Shown in pieces: positions 1-6,226 of a stretch of DNA of 16,459 nt. The stretch is from an uncultured Verrucomicrobia subdivision 3 bacterium. Its GTDB lineage: Bacteria > Verrucomicrobiota > Verrucomicrobiia > Limisphaerales > UBA11358. Position numbers and translations under genes: made by a program. The stretch spans positions 1-16,459 of the forward strand of contig CAIOUK010000258.1 in NCBI GenBank assembly GCA_903861445.1, in the 5' to 3' direction. The notes under the pieces are model-generated. The model was not told the DNA's origin. It did no database searches and saw nothing but the letters and a program-made list of their open reading frames with translations. Each line of letters starts with the position of its first letter. The first letter of the stretch is position 1.

Positions 1-956
1 TATTTGCGGATGAGCCGGTCGATCTCGTGATCTTCGCCGAATTCCTTCAAGCCCGGCGCGAGGATGAGCAGTTCGCCGCCGTCCGCCATCGCCATGCGCG
101 TCCGGTAAATGGCCTTGTTGCCAAGCCAGGTGCTCTTGAATTCCGACGGGTCGAGATAGACGACGACTTTTTTCAGCGGCTCGGCCAGCATCTCGAAATT
201 CACTTCGAGCGACAATGCCGCCGCCTTTTCAAAACCGGACGCGTCGTCGCTGACGAATAATCCGCGCACCACCAGCTTGCCGTCGTCGTCGCGCCCGATG
301 ACCGTGTGAACGTAAACTATCGGCAGATGCTTGGTGAAATGCTCCGAAGCGTAGTTGAGAATCTTGCGAACCGGCGTATTCGCCCGGCCCATCATGCGTT
401 CCATGCCATAGGCCGCGCCGACGAAATGGCTTTTGTTCATCCCAACCTGTCCGCCGGTGCCAACGAAAATATTCTTGTTATAGTTGGCCATGCCGATGAC
501 TTCGTGCGGCACAACCTGGCCGATGGACAAGATTAAATCATGTCCGCCGCTGGCAATGAGATTCGCCACCTGTGCCGGCCACGGAAAATCCACCGCGCCT
601 TCGGAGACTTCTTTGACGAACGCCGCCGGAACTTCGCCGACGGTAGTAATACCCGTGCGCCAGTTGTGGACGCGGAAAAGATTTTCCGGCACGCCGTGAA
701 ACATTTCATGGATCTGCTCGCTCGTCATCGCGGTGTGCGTGCCGAGCGCGGGCAGCACGTCCGTCAGTTTCTCACCGTAAAATTCATGAACGAGTGAGGT
801 CAACAAGCCAGCTTGCGAATGGAATCGGGTGAAATCCGGCGGCACGGCCAAAACTTTATTGCGCGCGCCGAGTTTTTTCAGCGCGGCAAACAATCCGGCG
901 CGTAAATCGTCTTTCGACAATTTGTCGGTGACGGAACCGCGGGCGAAATACAGCAT
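1..956 (-). CDS. LarA-family nickel-dependent racemase/epimerase (3' end outside window)
   Basis: The visible 318 codons start at ATG 956-954 and run off the left edge, so the C-terminus is missing (LarA proteins are about 420 residues). The protein matches the LarA/DUF2088 family, which uses a nickel-pincer cofactor to racemise or epimerise 2-hydroxy acids. Visible signatures are PPDFTRF (39-45, the DxTR-type substrate loop), ALGTHT (70-75, with the catalytic His), VVPH (148-151), NYNKN (158-162) and NKSH (174-177). The last three supply the His, Lys and His expected to act in catalysis and hold nickel. Known family reactions include lactate, malate, gluconate and mannonate epimerisation. 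The KDG-kinase-like gene 45 bases upstream makes a gluconate/mannonate epimerase the best guess, but substrate is inference. The cofactor-making genes larB, larC and larE are not in this window. An extended -10 motif TGCTATATT (974-966) lies just upstream but would give an almost leaderless message. Confidence 0.85.
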   Translation of the reverse strand, partial: MLYFARGSVTDKLSKDDLRAGLFAALKKLGARNKVLAVPPDFTRFHSQAGLLTSLVHEFYGEKLTDVLPALGTHTAMTSEQIHEMFHGVPENLFRVHNWRTGITTVGEVPAAFVKEVSEGAVDFPWPAQVANLIASGGHDLILSIGQVVPHEVIGMANYNKNIFVGTGGQVGMNKSHFVGAAYGMERMMGRANTPVRKILNYASEHFTKHLPIVYVHTVIGRDDDGKLVVRGLFVSDDASGFEKAAALSLEVNFEMLAEPLKKVVVYLDPSEFKSTWLGNKAIYRTRMAMADGGELLILAPGLKEFGEDHEIDRLIRK

Positions 957-974
957 AACAATACCAATATAGCA

Positions 975-988
975 CAGGCTTTCGCCTG
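975..988 (-). terminator. Short GAAA-loop hairpin between kdgK-like and larA-like genes
   Basis: On the minus strand CAGGC-GAAA-GCCTG forms a 5-bp stem with a GNRA-type tetraloop, 14 bases past the kinase stop codon. No U-run follows, so it is a weak or attenuating hairpin at best. It may instead be an RNA-stability element between two cotranscribed genes. Confidence 0.3.
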
Positions 989-1001
989 CAAGTTTCCAGA
1001 A

Positions 1002-2084
1002 TCAGCGCTGGATGCGGGCGGAACCGCCCTTGGCAAACGCTTTAACCTGCTCGACCGTCGCCATCGTGGTGTCGCCGGGGAACGTGGTCAGCAGCGCGCC
1101 GTGTGCCCAGCCGAGGTTGACGGCTTCCTGTTCGGACGCGCCGGACAGCAGGCCGTAGAAAAATCCCGCCGCGTATCCATCACCACCACCAACGCGATCC
1201 ACGACATCAAGTTCGCACATCGGCGACTGATAGGTTTTGCCGTTCACCCACGCCACCGCGCCCCAGGTGTGGCGGTTGGTGGAATGCACTTCGCGCAGCG
1301 TGGTGGCAACGGCTTTGACGTTGGGAAATTTCTTGGTCGCCTTTTCGATGACCGCATAGAACGCCGACGGATCCAGTTTGGAAGCGGCTTCAACATCCTG
1401 GCCTTCGATGCCGAGACCTTTCTGCAAATCTTCCTCGTTGCCGACGAGCACATCCACGTTTTCAACAATGCGGGCGAGCACTTTCACGGCCTTGTCCTGT
1501 CCGCCCCAGATGTCCCAAAGTTTTTGGCGGTAATTCAAATCGAACGAAGTTACCGCGCCGCTGGCTTTAGCGGCTTTCATCGCCTCGACAATCAATTCGC
1601 CGGTGGTTTCGGACAACGCGGCGAAAATACCGCCGCTATGGAACCAACGCACGCCGGCACCAAAAATTTCGCTCCAGTTGAAATCGCCCGGCTTGAGTTG
1701 GCCGGCGGCTTCATTGCTGCGGTTGTAGAATACAACAGGAGCGCGGACACCCTGACCGCGATCGGAATATACCGTGGCCATGTTCGGGCCGCGCACGCCG
1801 TCGTGCTTGAATTTTTTGTAGAACGGTTTCACGCTCATCGCGCGAACGCGTTCGGCGATGAGGTCGCCGATGGGATAATCCACCATGGCGCTGGCGACGC
1901 CGGTATTGAGCCGGAAGCAATCAGAGAGGTTCGCCGAGACGTTGAATTCGCCGCCGCTGACGTGGATGTCGCAGTGCGACGCCTTGCGAAACGGGATGAT
2001 GCCGGGGTCGAGGCGGTTGACGAGTGCGCCGAGGGAAAGAAAGTCGAGATTGCCGGAAGGTTTGATATTCAAGCCAGATTTCAT
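1002..2084 (-). CDS. kdgK: PfkB-family sugar kinase, probable 2-keto-3-deoxygluconate kinase
   Basis: A 360-residue ribokinase-fold (PfkB) cytoplasmic kinase. The N-terminal PfkB signature is SGGEFNVSANLS (43-54). The C-terminal signature DRVGGGDGY (296-304) carries the catalytic base Asp302 and the GGGD anion hole. The segment FDLNYRQKLW (181-190) is the DxNxRxxLW pattern typical of KDG kinases, and VGNEEDL (214-220) matches the family NxxE region. By family it would phosphorylate 2-keto-3-deoxygluconate to KDPG with ATP, feeding the Entner-Doudoroff aldolase step. The ATG at 2084 is supported by a sigma-70-like promoter 44-72 bases upstream that directly follows the previous gene's terminator. 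It is probably cotranscribed with the LarA-family gene 45 bases downstream. Sugar specificity within PfkB is hard to fix from sequence, so ribokinase- or fructokinase-like activity cannot be excluded. Confidence 0.82.
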   Translation of the reverse strand: MKSGLNIKPSGNLDFLSLGALVNRLDPGIIPFRKASHCDIHVSGGEFNVSANLSDCFRLNTGVASAMVDYPIGDLIAERVRAMSVKPFYKKFKHDGVRGPNMATVYSDRGQGVRAPVVFYNRSNEAAGQLKPGDFNWSEIFGAGVRWFHSGGIFAALSETTGELIVEAMKAAKASGAVTSFDLNYRQKLWDIWGGQDKAVKVLARIVENVDVLVGNEEDLQKGLGIEGQDVEAASKLDPSAFYAVIEKATKKFPNVKAVATTLREVHSTNRHTWGAVAWVNGKTYQSPMCELDVVDRVGGGDGYAAGFFYGLLSGASEQEAVNLGWAHGALLTTFPGDTTMATVEQVKAFAKGGSARIQR

Positions 2085-2127
2085 TGGAATAAAAAGTTAG
2101 GTTTCGGGTGTAAAATCGAACAGTTTG

Positions 2128-2156
2128 AGTGTAGAAAAGTTTTCCGGTGCGGTCAA
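2128..2156 (-). promoter_or_regulatory. Sigma-70-like promoter for the kdgK-larA pair
   Basis: Minus strand: TTGACC at 2156-2151, a 17-base spacer, then TACACT at 2133-2128, giving a predicted start near 2121 and a leader of about 37 bases to the ATG at 2084. The -35 box overlaps the U-run of the upstream terminator, a compact terminator/promoter junction. Confidence 0.6.
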
Positions 2157-2188
2157 AAAAATAACCCCGGACAATTATCCGGGGTTTT
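2155..2188 (-). terminator. Rho-independent terminator after the PilZ-like gene
   Basis: CCCCGGA (2165-2171) pairs perfectly with TCCGGGG (2178-2184) around a 6-base loop. On the minus strand the stem is followed by TTATTTTTTT, a strong U-run. It lies about 20 bases past the stop of the 2547-2209 gene. The plus-strand side has only four T and no plus-strand gene ends here. Confidence 0.9.
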
Positions 2189-2208
2189 GTTTCTCGGAGA
2201 GTAGCTGA

Positions 2209-2547
2209 TTAGCGACCCGCGCCAAACTCGGACCGCGCCATCGCGCCGAGTTGTTTTTCCGCCGTGGGCGTCAGGCTGGTGAACAACATCGAGACATGGT
2301 AGCCGGAATGTTTGCTGCCGGCACAACTGACAACGACGCCGTGGCAGGAAACCCGGCTCCCGTCGGCAGGCGACTGGAGCGAAATAGTCATTTCCGACCA
2401 TTCATTAAACGGCGTGGGGCTGCAAAATTCAATGCCGCTCTTGTGGACGGAAACCTTGTCCGCGCAAAGTGCCATAGAGGATTCGCGCCCCATCACACTG
2501 ACAGAATTCCCAAGAGAATCCAGACTTCCAATTTTCTTTGCACTCAT
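2209..2547 (-). CDS. Small PilZ-like domain protein, atypical
   Basis: A 112-residue soluble protein with no signal peptide or membrane segment. Residues about 33-100 resemble the six-stranded PilZ beta-barrel: VHKSGIEF (33-40) matches the (D/N)xSxxG strand-turn, and later beta segments such as CHGVVVSC and the final hydrophobic stretch ending in MLF follow the usual PilZ spacing. The N-terminal RxxxR motif needed for c-di-GMP binding is absent, since the first 30 residues contain only one Arg, so nucleotide binding is doubtful. It could be a PilZ-fold partner or adaptor protein. The gene ends at a strong terminator and starts 46 bases past the fabH stop. A weak TTGACG-16-TAGGTT promoter candidate (2584-2557) would place its start at or next to the ATG. 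Fold assignment is moderate and the role is unknown. Confidence 0.6.
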   Translation of the reverse strand: MSAKKIGSLDSLGNSVSVMGRESSMALCADKVSVHKSGIEFCSPTPFNEWSEMTISLQSPADGSRVSCHGVVVSCAGSKHSGYHVSMLFTSLTPTAEKQLGAMARSEFGAGR

Positions 2548-2556
2548 AAGTTAAGC

Positions 2557-2584
2557 AACCTAGCACGCCGTCGTGAGGCGTCAA
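2557..2584 (-). promoter_or_regulatory. Weak promoter candidate before the PilZ-like gene
   Basis: Minus strand: TTGACG at 2584-2579, a 16-base spacer, then TAGGTT at 2562-2557. The -35 box is good but the -10 box matches TATAAT at only three positions. It lies between fabH and the PilZ-like gene. Read-through from fabH is the alternative. Confidence 0.3.
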
Positions 2585-2593
2585 ATTTAAGTT

Positions 2594-3607
2594 TTACCAT
2601 TCAATGATGGCCGCGCCCCACGTCAAGCCGGCGCCAAAGGCGACGATTAAAATCAAGTCGCCGTGCTGGACTTTGCCCGAGCGCACGGCTTCATCCAACG
2701 CAATGGCCACCGAAGCCGCCGAGGTGTTGCCGTATTTGTGGAGGTTGACAAACACCTGCTCCGGCGTGCAGTTCAGGCGTTCGCCGACGGCGCTGATGAT
2801 GCGCTGGTTCGCCTGATGCGGGATGACGCATTTGATTTTGGTGATGTCAATTTCGCAACGCTCCAACACTTCGTTCGCTGCGCTGCACATCGCCTGCACG
2901 GCGTTTTTGAAAGTCTCCTTGCCGTCCATCCGCAAAAAATGCAAGCCGTCCAAAACCGTCTGCGCCGAGGCCGGGCAACGGCTACCGCCGCCGGGCATGG
3001 AAAGCAAGTCCGCCTTGCCGCCATCCGCGCCGAGCGCGGTGGTGAGCAGGCCGTGGGAATTGGCGCGGTTCTGCAAAATCGCCGCGCCCGCGCCATCACC
3101 GAAGAGCACGCAAGTATTGCGATCTTTCCAGTTGGTGATGGACGAAAGTTTTTCCGCGCCGATGACGAGCACCGTTTCGTAGGCGCGCGAGGCGATGAAA
3201 TTCTGGCCGACTTCGAGCGCGTAGAGAAAACCGGAGCAAGCCGCCTCAATGTCAAACGCCGGCACGCGCCGCGCCCCGATTTTTTGCTGCACAAGGCAGG
3301 CGGTGTTCGGAAACGGCATGTCGGGCGTGATGCTCGCGACGATGATTAAATCAATCTGGTCGGCGGTGATGCCGGCCATTTCCATCGCGCGCTGCGCTGC
3401 TTTGGCGGCGAGGTCGGAAGTAAATTCGTCCGCCGCCGCGATGCGGCGCTCCTTGATGCCGGTGCGCGTGGTGATCCACTCGTCCGTCGTCTCCACCATT
3501 TTTTCGAGGTCGGCATTGGTCAGAATGCGTTCCGGCACATAGGAGCCGACGCCGGTGATGGAGCAGGTGCGGCTGACAAAATTGTGTTTGGCGCGCGGAT
3601 TTTTCAT
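2594..3607 (-). CDS. fabH: Beta-ketoacyl-ACP synthase III (FabH)
   Basis: A 337-residue thiolase-fold condensing enzyme that joins acetyl-CoA (or another short acyl-CoA) to malonyl-ACP to start fatty acid synthesis. The full Cys-His-Asn triad is visible: Cys124 in EAACSGF, His264 in IPHQAN and Asn294 in GNTSAAS. The N-terminal ITGVGSYVPER and the C-terminal FGAGLTWGA are also family-typical, and the length matches normal FabH. The ATG at 3607-3605 overlaps the plsX stop TGA (3606-3604) as ATGA, indicating translational coupling in the yceD-rpmF-plsX-fabH cluster. GGTGAAG lies just upstream and is one of the few SD-like sequences in the window. Residues before about 13 are extra relative to many FabH proteins, but the coupled start is convincing. 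Confidence 0.97.
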   Translation of the reverse strand: MKNPRAKHNFVSRTCSITGVGSYVPERILTNADLEKMVETTDEWITTRTGIKERRIAAADEFTSDLAAKAAQRAMEMAGITADQIDLIIVASITPDMPFPNTACLVQQKIGARRVPAFDIEAACSGFLYALEVGQNFIASRAYETVLVIGAEKLSSITNWKDRNTCVLFGDGAGAAILQNRANSHGLLTTALGADGGKADLLSMPGGGSRCPASAQTVLDGLHFLRMDGKETFKNAVQAMCSAANEVLERCEIDITKIKCVIPHQANQRIISAVGERLNCTPEQVFVNLHKYGNTSAASVAIALDEAVRSGKVQHGDLILIVAFGAGLTWGAAIIEW

Positions 3608-4638
3608 GTCTTCACCGTTTCAGTTTCGGCTTCGAGAATTTTATTCGCCGCCGCAATGTCGCGGGCGATGGTTTGGTTGATCTGGGTTTTGACCGCGTTG
3701 GCCGTCACGCGAATGGCGCTGGTCACGGCGCGTTCGCGGGCGGAACCGTGCGCCTTGAACACGAGGCCGTTAAAACCGAGCAGCGGCGCGCCGCCATAAA
3801 CTTCCGGATCCATGCGCCGCCGGATGGAGTGAAACGCGGCCTTGGCTAAAAATGCGCCCAGCTTGCGCTGGGTGTTGTGTGTCAATTCGCGCTTGAGCAT
3901 CGAAAACATACCGACCGCCAGACTCTCGATGGTCTTCAATACGATGTTCCCGACGAAGCCGTCGCAGACAACAACATCCACGTGATCCTTGAACAGGTCG
4001 TGGCCTTCGACGTTGCCAATGAAATTTAAGTCGAGCTTTTTGCAAAGTTTGAAGGCTTCGAGAGTCAAATCGTTGCCCTTGGAATCTTCAGTGCCGTTGC
4101 TCAAAATGCCGACGCGCGGATTTTTGCGCTTGAGAATTTCCCGCGAATAAACACTGCCCATCACGGCGAATTGCGCGAGGTGCAATGGCTTGCATTCGAC
4201 GTTCGCGCCGGCGTCGAGCAGCACAAATTCGTTGTTCTGCCGGGGAATCACCGTGGCGATGCAGCCGCGATCCACGCCGGGAATGCGGCCGACCTTGAAC
4301 GTGCCGGCGGCAAAAATGCCGCCGGTGTTGCCGAGGGAAATGAGCGCATCCGCCTTGCCTTCACTGACGAGGTCGGCGGCGCGACCGATGGAAGAATCCT
4401 TTTTCTTGCGCAGTGCGATGACCGGCTTGTCCTCCATCTCCACCACCTCGGTGGCGTGAATGATGCGGACGCGGTGGTCGCGAAAGCCGCGTTCCGGCAA
4501 CGCGGCATGGATGTCGGCCTTGTTGCCGACGAGATAGATGGTTTCGAGATCCTTGTTTTCCTCAAGGGCGCGCTTCACGCCGGCGATGATGACACCGCAA
4601 CCGTGGTCGCCGCCCATGACATCCACTGCAATGCGCAT
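3604..4638 (-). CDS. plsX: Phosphate acyltransferase PlsX
   Basis: A 344-residue peripheral cytoplasmic enzyme that converts acyl-ACP to acyl-phosphate, the donor for PlsY in phospholipid synthesis. The N-terminal MRIAVDVMGGDHG is the PlsX hallmark. Further family segments are SLGNTGG (about residues 101-107), LLDAGANVECKP and VVCDGFVGNIVLK, and the length is normal for the family. It lies downstream of rpmF across an 87-base AT-rich spacer containing a long inverted repeat, and overlaps fabH by four bases. The ATG at 4638 is preceded by an A-rich leader without a Shine-Dalgarno sequence. The spacer could set the ratio of L32 to lipid enzymes by internal processing or attenuation, but this is inference. 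Confidence 0.97.
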   Translation of the reverse strand: MRIAVDVMGGDHGCGVIIAGVKRALEENKDLETIYLVGNKADIHAALPERGFRDHRVRIIHATEVVEMEDKPVIALRKKKDSSIGRAADLVSEGKADALISLGNTGGIFAAGTFKVGRIPGVDRGCIATVIPRQNNEFVLLDAGANVECKPLHLAQFAVMGSVYSREILKRKNPRVGILSNGTEDSKGNDLTLEAFKLCKKLDLNFIGNVEGHDLFKDHVDVVVCDGFVGNIVLKTIESLAVGMFSMLKRELTHNTQRKLGAFLAKAAFHSIRRRMDPEVYGGAPLLGFNGLVFKAHGSARERAVTSAIRVTANAVKTQINQTIARDIAAANKILEAETETVKT

Positions 4639-4648
4639 AATAGTTTTT

Positions 4649-4723
4649 AGTTTTTAATTTTCAATTTTCAGGCTGAAACGACCGGCGCTCCAGCTGAAAA
4701 CTTAAAACTCAAAATTAAAAACT
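4649..4723. repeat. Long AT-rich inverted repeat between rpmF and plsX
   Basis: Outer arms AGTTTTTAATTTT (4649-4661) and AAAATTAAAAACT (4711-4723) are perfect 13-base complements. Inner arms TTTTCAG (4665-4671) and CTGAAAA (4694-4700) add seven more pairs around a GC-richer loop. It would form an interrupted stem-loop in the rpmF-plsX transcript. A related AT-rich sequence without the second arm lies at 6195-6226. Without a U-run it is not a classical terminator. It could be an RNA-processing site or a remnant of a small repeat family. Confidence 0.7.
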
Positions 4724-4725
4724 GC

Positions 4726-4914
4726 TTACGCGCCCGCCGTGACGGTCAATACCTGACGGCCTTTGTAGAAGCCGCAGGCCGGACACACGCGGTGCGGCAT
4801 CGCCGGCGCGTCGCATTGCGGGCATTTGCCCAACTGCGGAAGTTTGAGCACGCTATTGTAAGCGCGGCGCTGACGCTGCCGGCTCGTTGACGGTTTTCTT
4901 TTTGGAACGCCCAT
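4726..4914 (-). CDS. rpmF: 50S ribosomal protein L32
   Basis: A 62-residue bacterial L32. The family N-terminus MGVPKRKPSTSRQRQRRA is followed by a zinc ribbon with C31-x2-C34 and C44-x2-C47, so this is the zinc-binding (C+) form. It begins only five bases after the yceD stop, the usual yceD-rpmF coupling. The start has an AT-rich upstream region with no Shine-Dalgarno sequence, but the conserved N-terminus fixes it. Confidence 0.97.
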   Translation of the reverse strand: MGVPKRKPSTSRQRQRRAYNSVLKLPQLGKCPQCDAPAMPHRVCPACGFYKGRQVLTVTAGA

Positions 4915-4919
4915 AAATT

Positions 4920-5399
4920 CTATTTAATTTTTAGTTTGTTCAGTTCGGCCCACACGTCCAAAGCCGGTTTTTCAACCGCTTCAGCCTTGCGGGCGCTGGT
5001 TTTCTTCTTCAATCCCACACAGTCCGGTTTGCACAACGGATGTTGCGGAAAGTTGAGTAGAATATCTTCCCGCACGAATGGCGTCAAGTCCACACAATCG
5101 TTCTCCACGGACACCTTGTCCTCACCTTCCAGCGGCAAATGCGCCGCCCAGCCTGCCAATTTCAACTCGGTTTTGAACTTTTTCAGGCAGCGGCCGCATT
5201 CGCAGTCCAGCGTCAACGCCAGCGAACCGGTCGCCAGAATGGCATCGTGCAGCAGTTCCACCGACAAATCGTAACGCAACGGCTTTTCCACGTGGATCAA
5301 CTCATCGTTCACGCCCAAATCCAGCTCCGCCACGGGCAATTCACCTTTGAGATGAATGCCGTCTTCCTCCAAATGGCGAAGATTTATTTTTAAGGACAT
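4920..5399 (-). CDS. yceD: YceD/DUF177 family protein (23S rRNA accumulation factor)
   Basis: A 159-residue DUF177 protein. The central segment DCECGRCLKKF (65-75) gives the CxxC motif (Cys68, Cys71), and a second Cys pair lies at 123 and 127 in CKPDCVGL, together a likely metal-binding site. LTPFVREDILLNFP (105-118) is the conserved helix seen in the family. YceD proteins are linked to 23S rRNA stability and nearly always precede rpmF, as here. A Lys-rich linker (131-144) precedes a C-terminal helix. The start ATG lies 20 bases after the small membrane-protein stop, so the cluster may be read from further upstream or from a promoter inside that small gene. Confidence 0.9.
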   Translation of the reverse strand: MSLKINLRHLEEDGIHLKGELPVAELDLGVNDELIHVEKPLRYDLSVELLHDAILATGSLALTLDCECGRCLKKFKTELKLAGWAAHLPLEGEDKVSVENDCVDLTPFVREDILLNFPQHPLCKPDCVGLKKKTSARKAEAVEKPALDVWAELNKLKIK

Positions 5400-5419
5400 G
5401 ATAACTCAAATCAAACCCG

Positions 5420-5611
5420 TCAGACCTGCTTGCTCTTCTTGAAAAATATGGCGCTCGCTACGACATGGAGCGAGGACAACGAACAATATAAAGCCGCCAT
5501 ACTTGGCTTTGATGACTTGGCGTAAATAATCGCTGCTCCGCCAAAGCAAGCTGCGGCAAATAAAAACATAGCTGCTGTAACTTTCCAGTTTTTCTTGGGT
5601 ATAGCTTTCAT
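5420..5611 (-). CDS. Small two-helix membrane protein, unknown
   Basis: A 63-residue ORF with no recognised family. After a basic N-terminus (MKAIPKKNWK) residues about 11-31 form one hydrophobic segment (VTAAMFLFAAACFGGAAIIYA). Residues about 38-56 form a second, followed by KKSKQV. The charge pattern suggests a hairpin with both ends in the cytoplasm. GATAGAGA lies a few bases before the ATG as a weak ribosome site. It sits alone between coaD and yceD on the same strand. The overlapping frame 5627-5406 is also open, but it lacks the two-helix pattern and looks spurious. It could be a genuine small inner-membrane protein. Confidence is limited by its length. Confidence 0.5.
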   Translation of the reverse strand: MKAIPKKNWKVTAAMFLFAAACFGGAAIIYAKSSKPSMAALYCSLSSLHVVASAIFFKKSKQV

Positions 5612-5675
5612 AATTCTCTATCGCCATCGCTTGCTACCTAATATCTAAACAAGCTTCCAGCCGTCACCATTGAAA

Positions 5676-6158
5676 TCAATCCTTCAATTTCTTCTTCAGC
5701 GCGATTTGCACATTGGCCGGCACGAACGAACTCACATCGCCGCCGAGGCGGGCGATTTCCTTGATGATGCGGGAACTCAAAAACGTGTAGGTGTCCTTCG
5801 GCATCATGAAAATCGTCTCAATTTTTTCATCCAGCTTGCGGTTCATCAGCGCGAGCTGAAATTCAAATTCAAAATCCGACACCGCGCGCAGCCCGCGGAC
5901 GATGGCCTGTGCTTTTTGCGCCGCGGCATATTCCACCAGCAGGCTGCTAAACGAATCCGCCTCGACATTGGGCAGCTTGGCCACGGCGTTCCGCACCAAC
6001 TCCACCCGCTCGGCCAGCGTGAACAGCGGATGCTTGCTCTCGTTTTTGGCGACGGCGACGATGACGCGGTCGAACAATTTCGCCGCGCGCTGGATCACGT
6101 CCAAATGGCCGTTGGTCAGCGGATCAAAGCTGCCGGGATAAATCGCGATGCGCTTCAT
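5676..6158 (-). CDS. coaD: Phosphopantetheine adenylyltransferase
   Basis: A 160-residue cytoplasmic nucleotidyltransferase that makes dephospho-CoA from 4'-phosphopantetheine and ATP, the fourth step of CoA synthesis. The HxGH-type motif appears as TNGH (15-18) within YPGSFDPLTNGH. GLRAVSDFEFEFQLALMN (89-106) is the substrate loop and SSRIIKE (128-134) matches the C-terminal ISSTxVKE motif. The length is typical and the start is fixed by the N-terminal strand MKRIAIYPGSFDP. It lies 66 bases downstream of the cyclase stop, beyond an AT-rich spacer, and no Shine-Dalgarno sequence is seen. Confidence 0.97.
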   Translation of the reverse strand: MKRIAIYPGSFDPLTNGHLDVIQRAAKLFDRVIVAVAKNESKHPLFTLAERVELVRNAVAKLPNVEADSFSSLLVEYAAAQKAQAIVRGLRAVSDFEFEFQLALMNRKLDEKIETIFMMPKDTYTFLSSRIIKEIARLGGDVSSFVPANVQIALKKKLKD

Positions 6159-6194
6159 TTGGTTTAGTTGTTTTGACTACCTTGTGAATGTCCT

Positions 6195-6226
6195 AACTTA
6201 AAACTAAAAACTAAAGATTAAAAACT
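6195..6226. repeat. AT-rich repeat-like spacer sequence downstream of the cyclase gene
   Basis: On the minus strand it reads as variations of AGTTTTTA and TTTTAAGTT, closely resembling one arm of the 4649-4723 inverted repeat (shared AGTTTTTAAT start, then AGTTTTTAG/AGTTTTAAG units). It begins at the cyclase stop codon. A single arm only, so no strong hairpin. Confidence 0.45.

Noticed and set aside
27..797. Several short plus-strand frames at the left end
   Set aside because: They overlap antisense the LarA-family reading frame, which is continuous from 956 to the window edge with conserved motifs.
1101..2204. A 367-codon plus-strand open frame opposite the kinase gene
   Set aside because: Antisense to a PfkB kinase with intact motifs. 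It shows no recognisable motif and also runs across the kinase promoter and the terminator hairpin.
5406..5627. Alternative 73-codon frame overlapping the small membrane protein
   Set aside because: It lacks the two clean hydrophobic segments with basic flanks found in the 5611-5420 frame.
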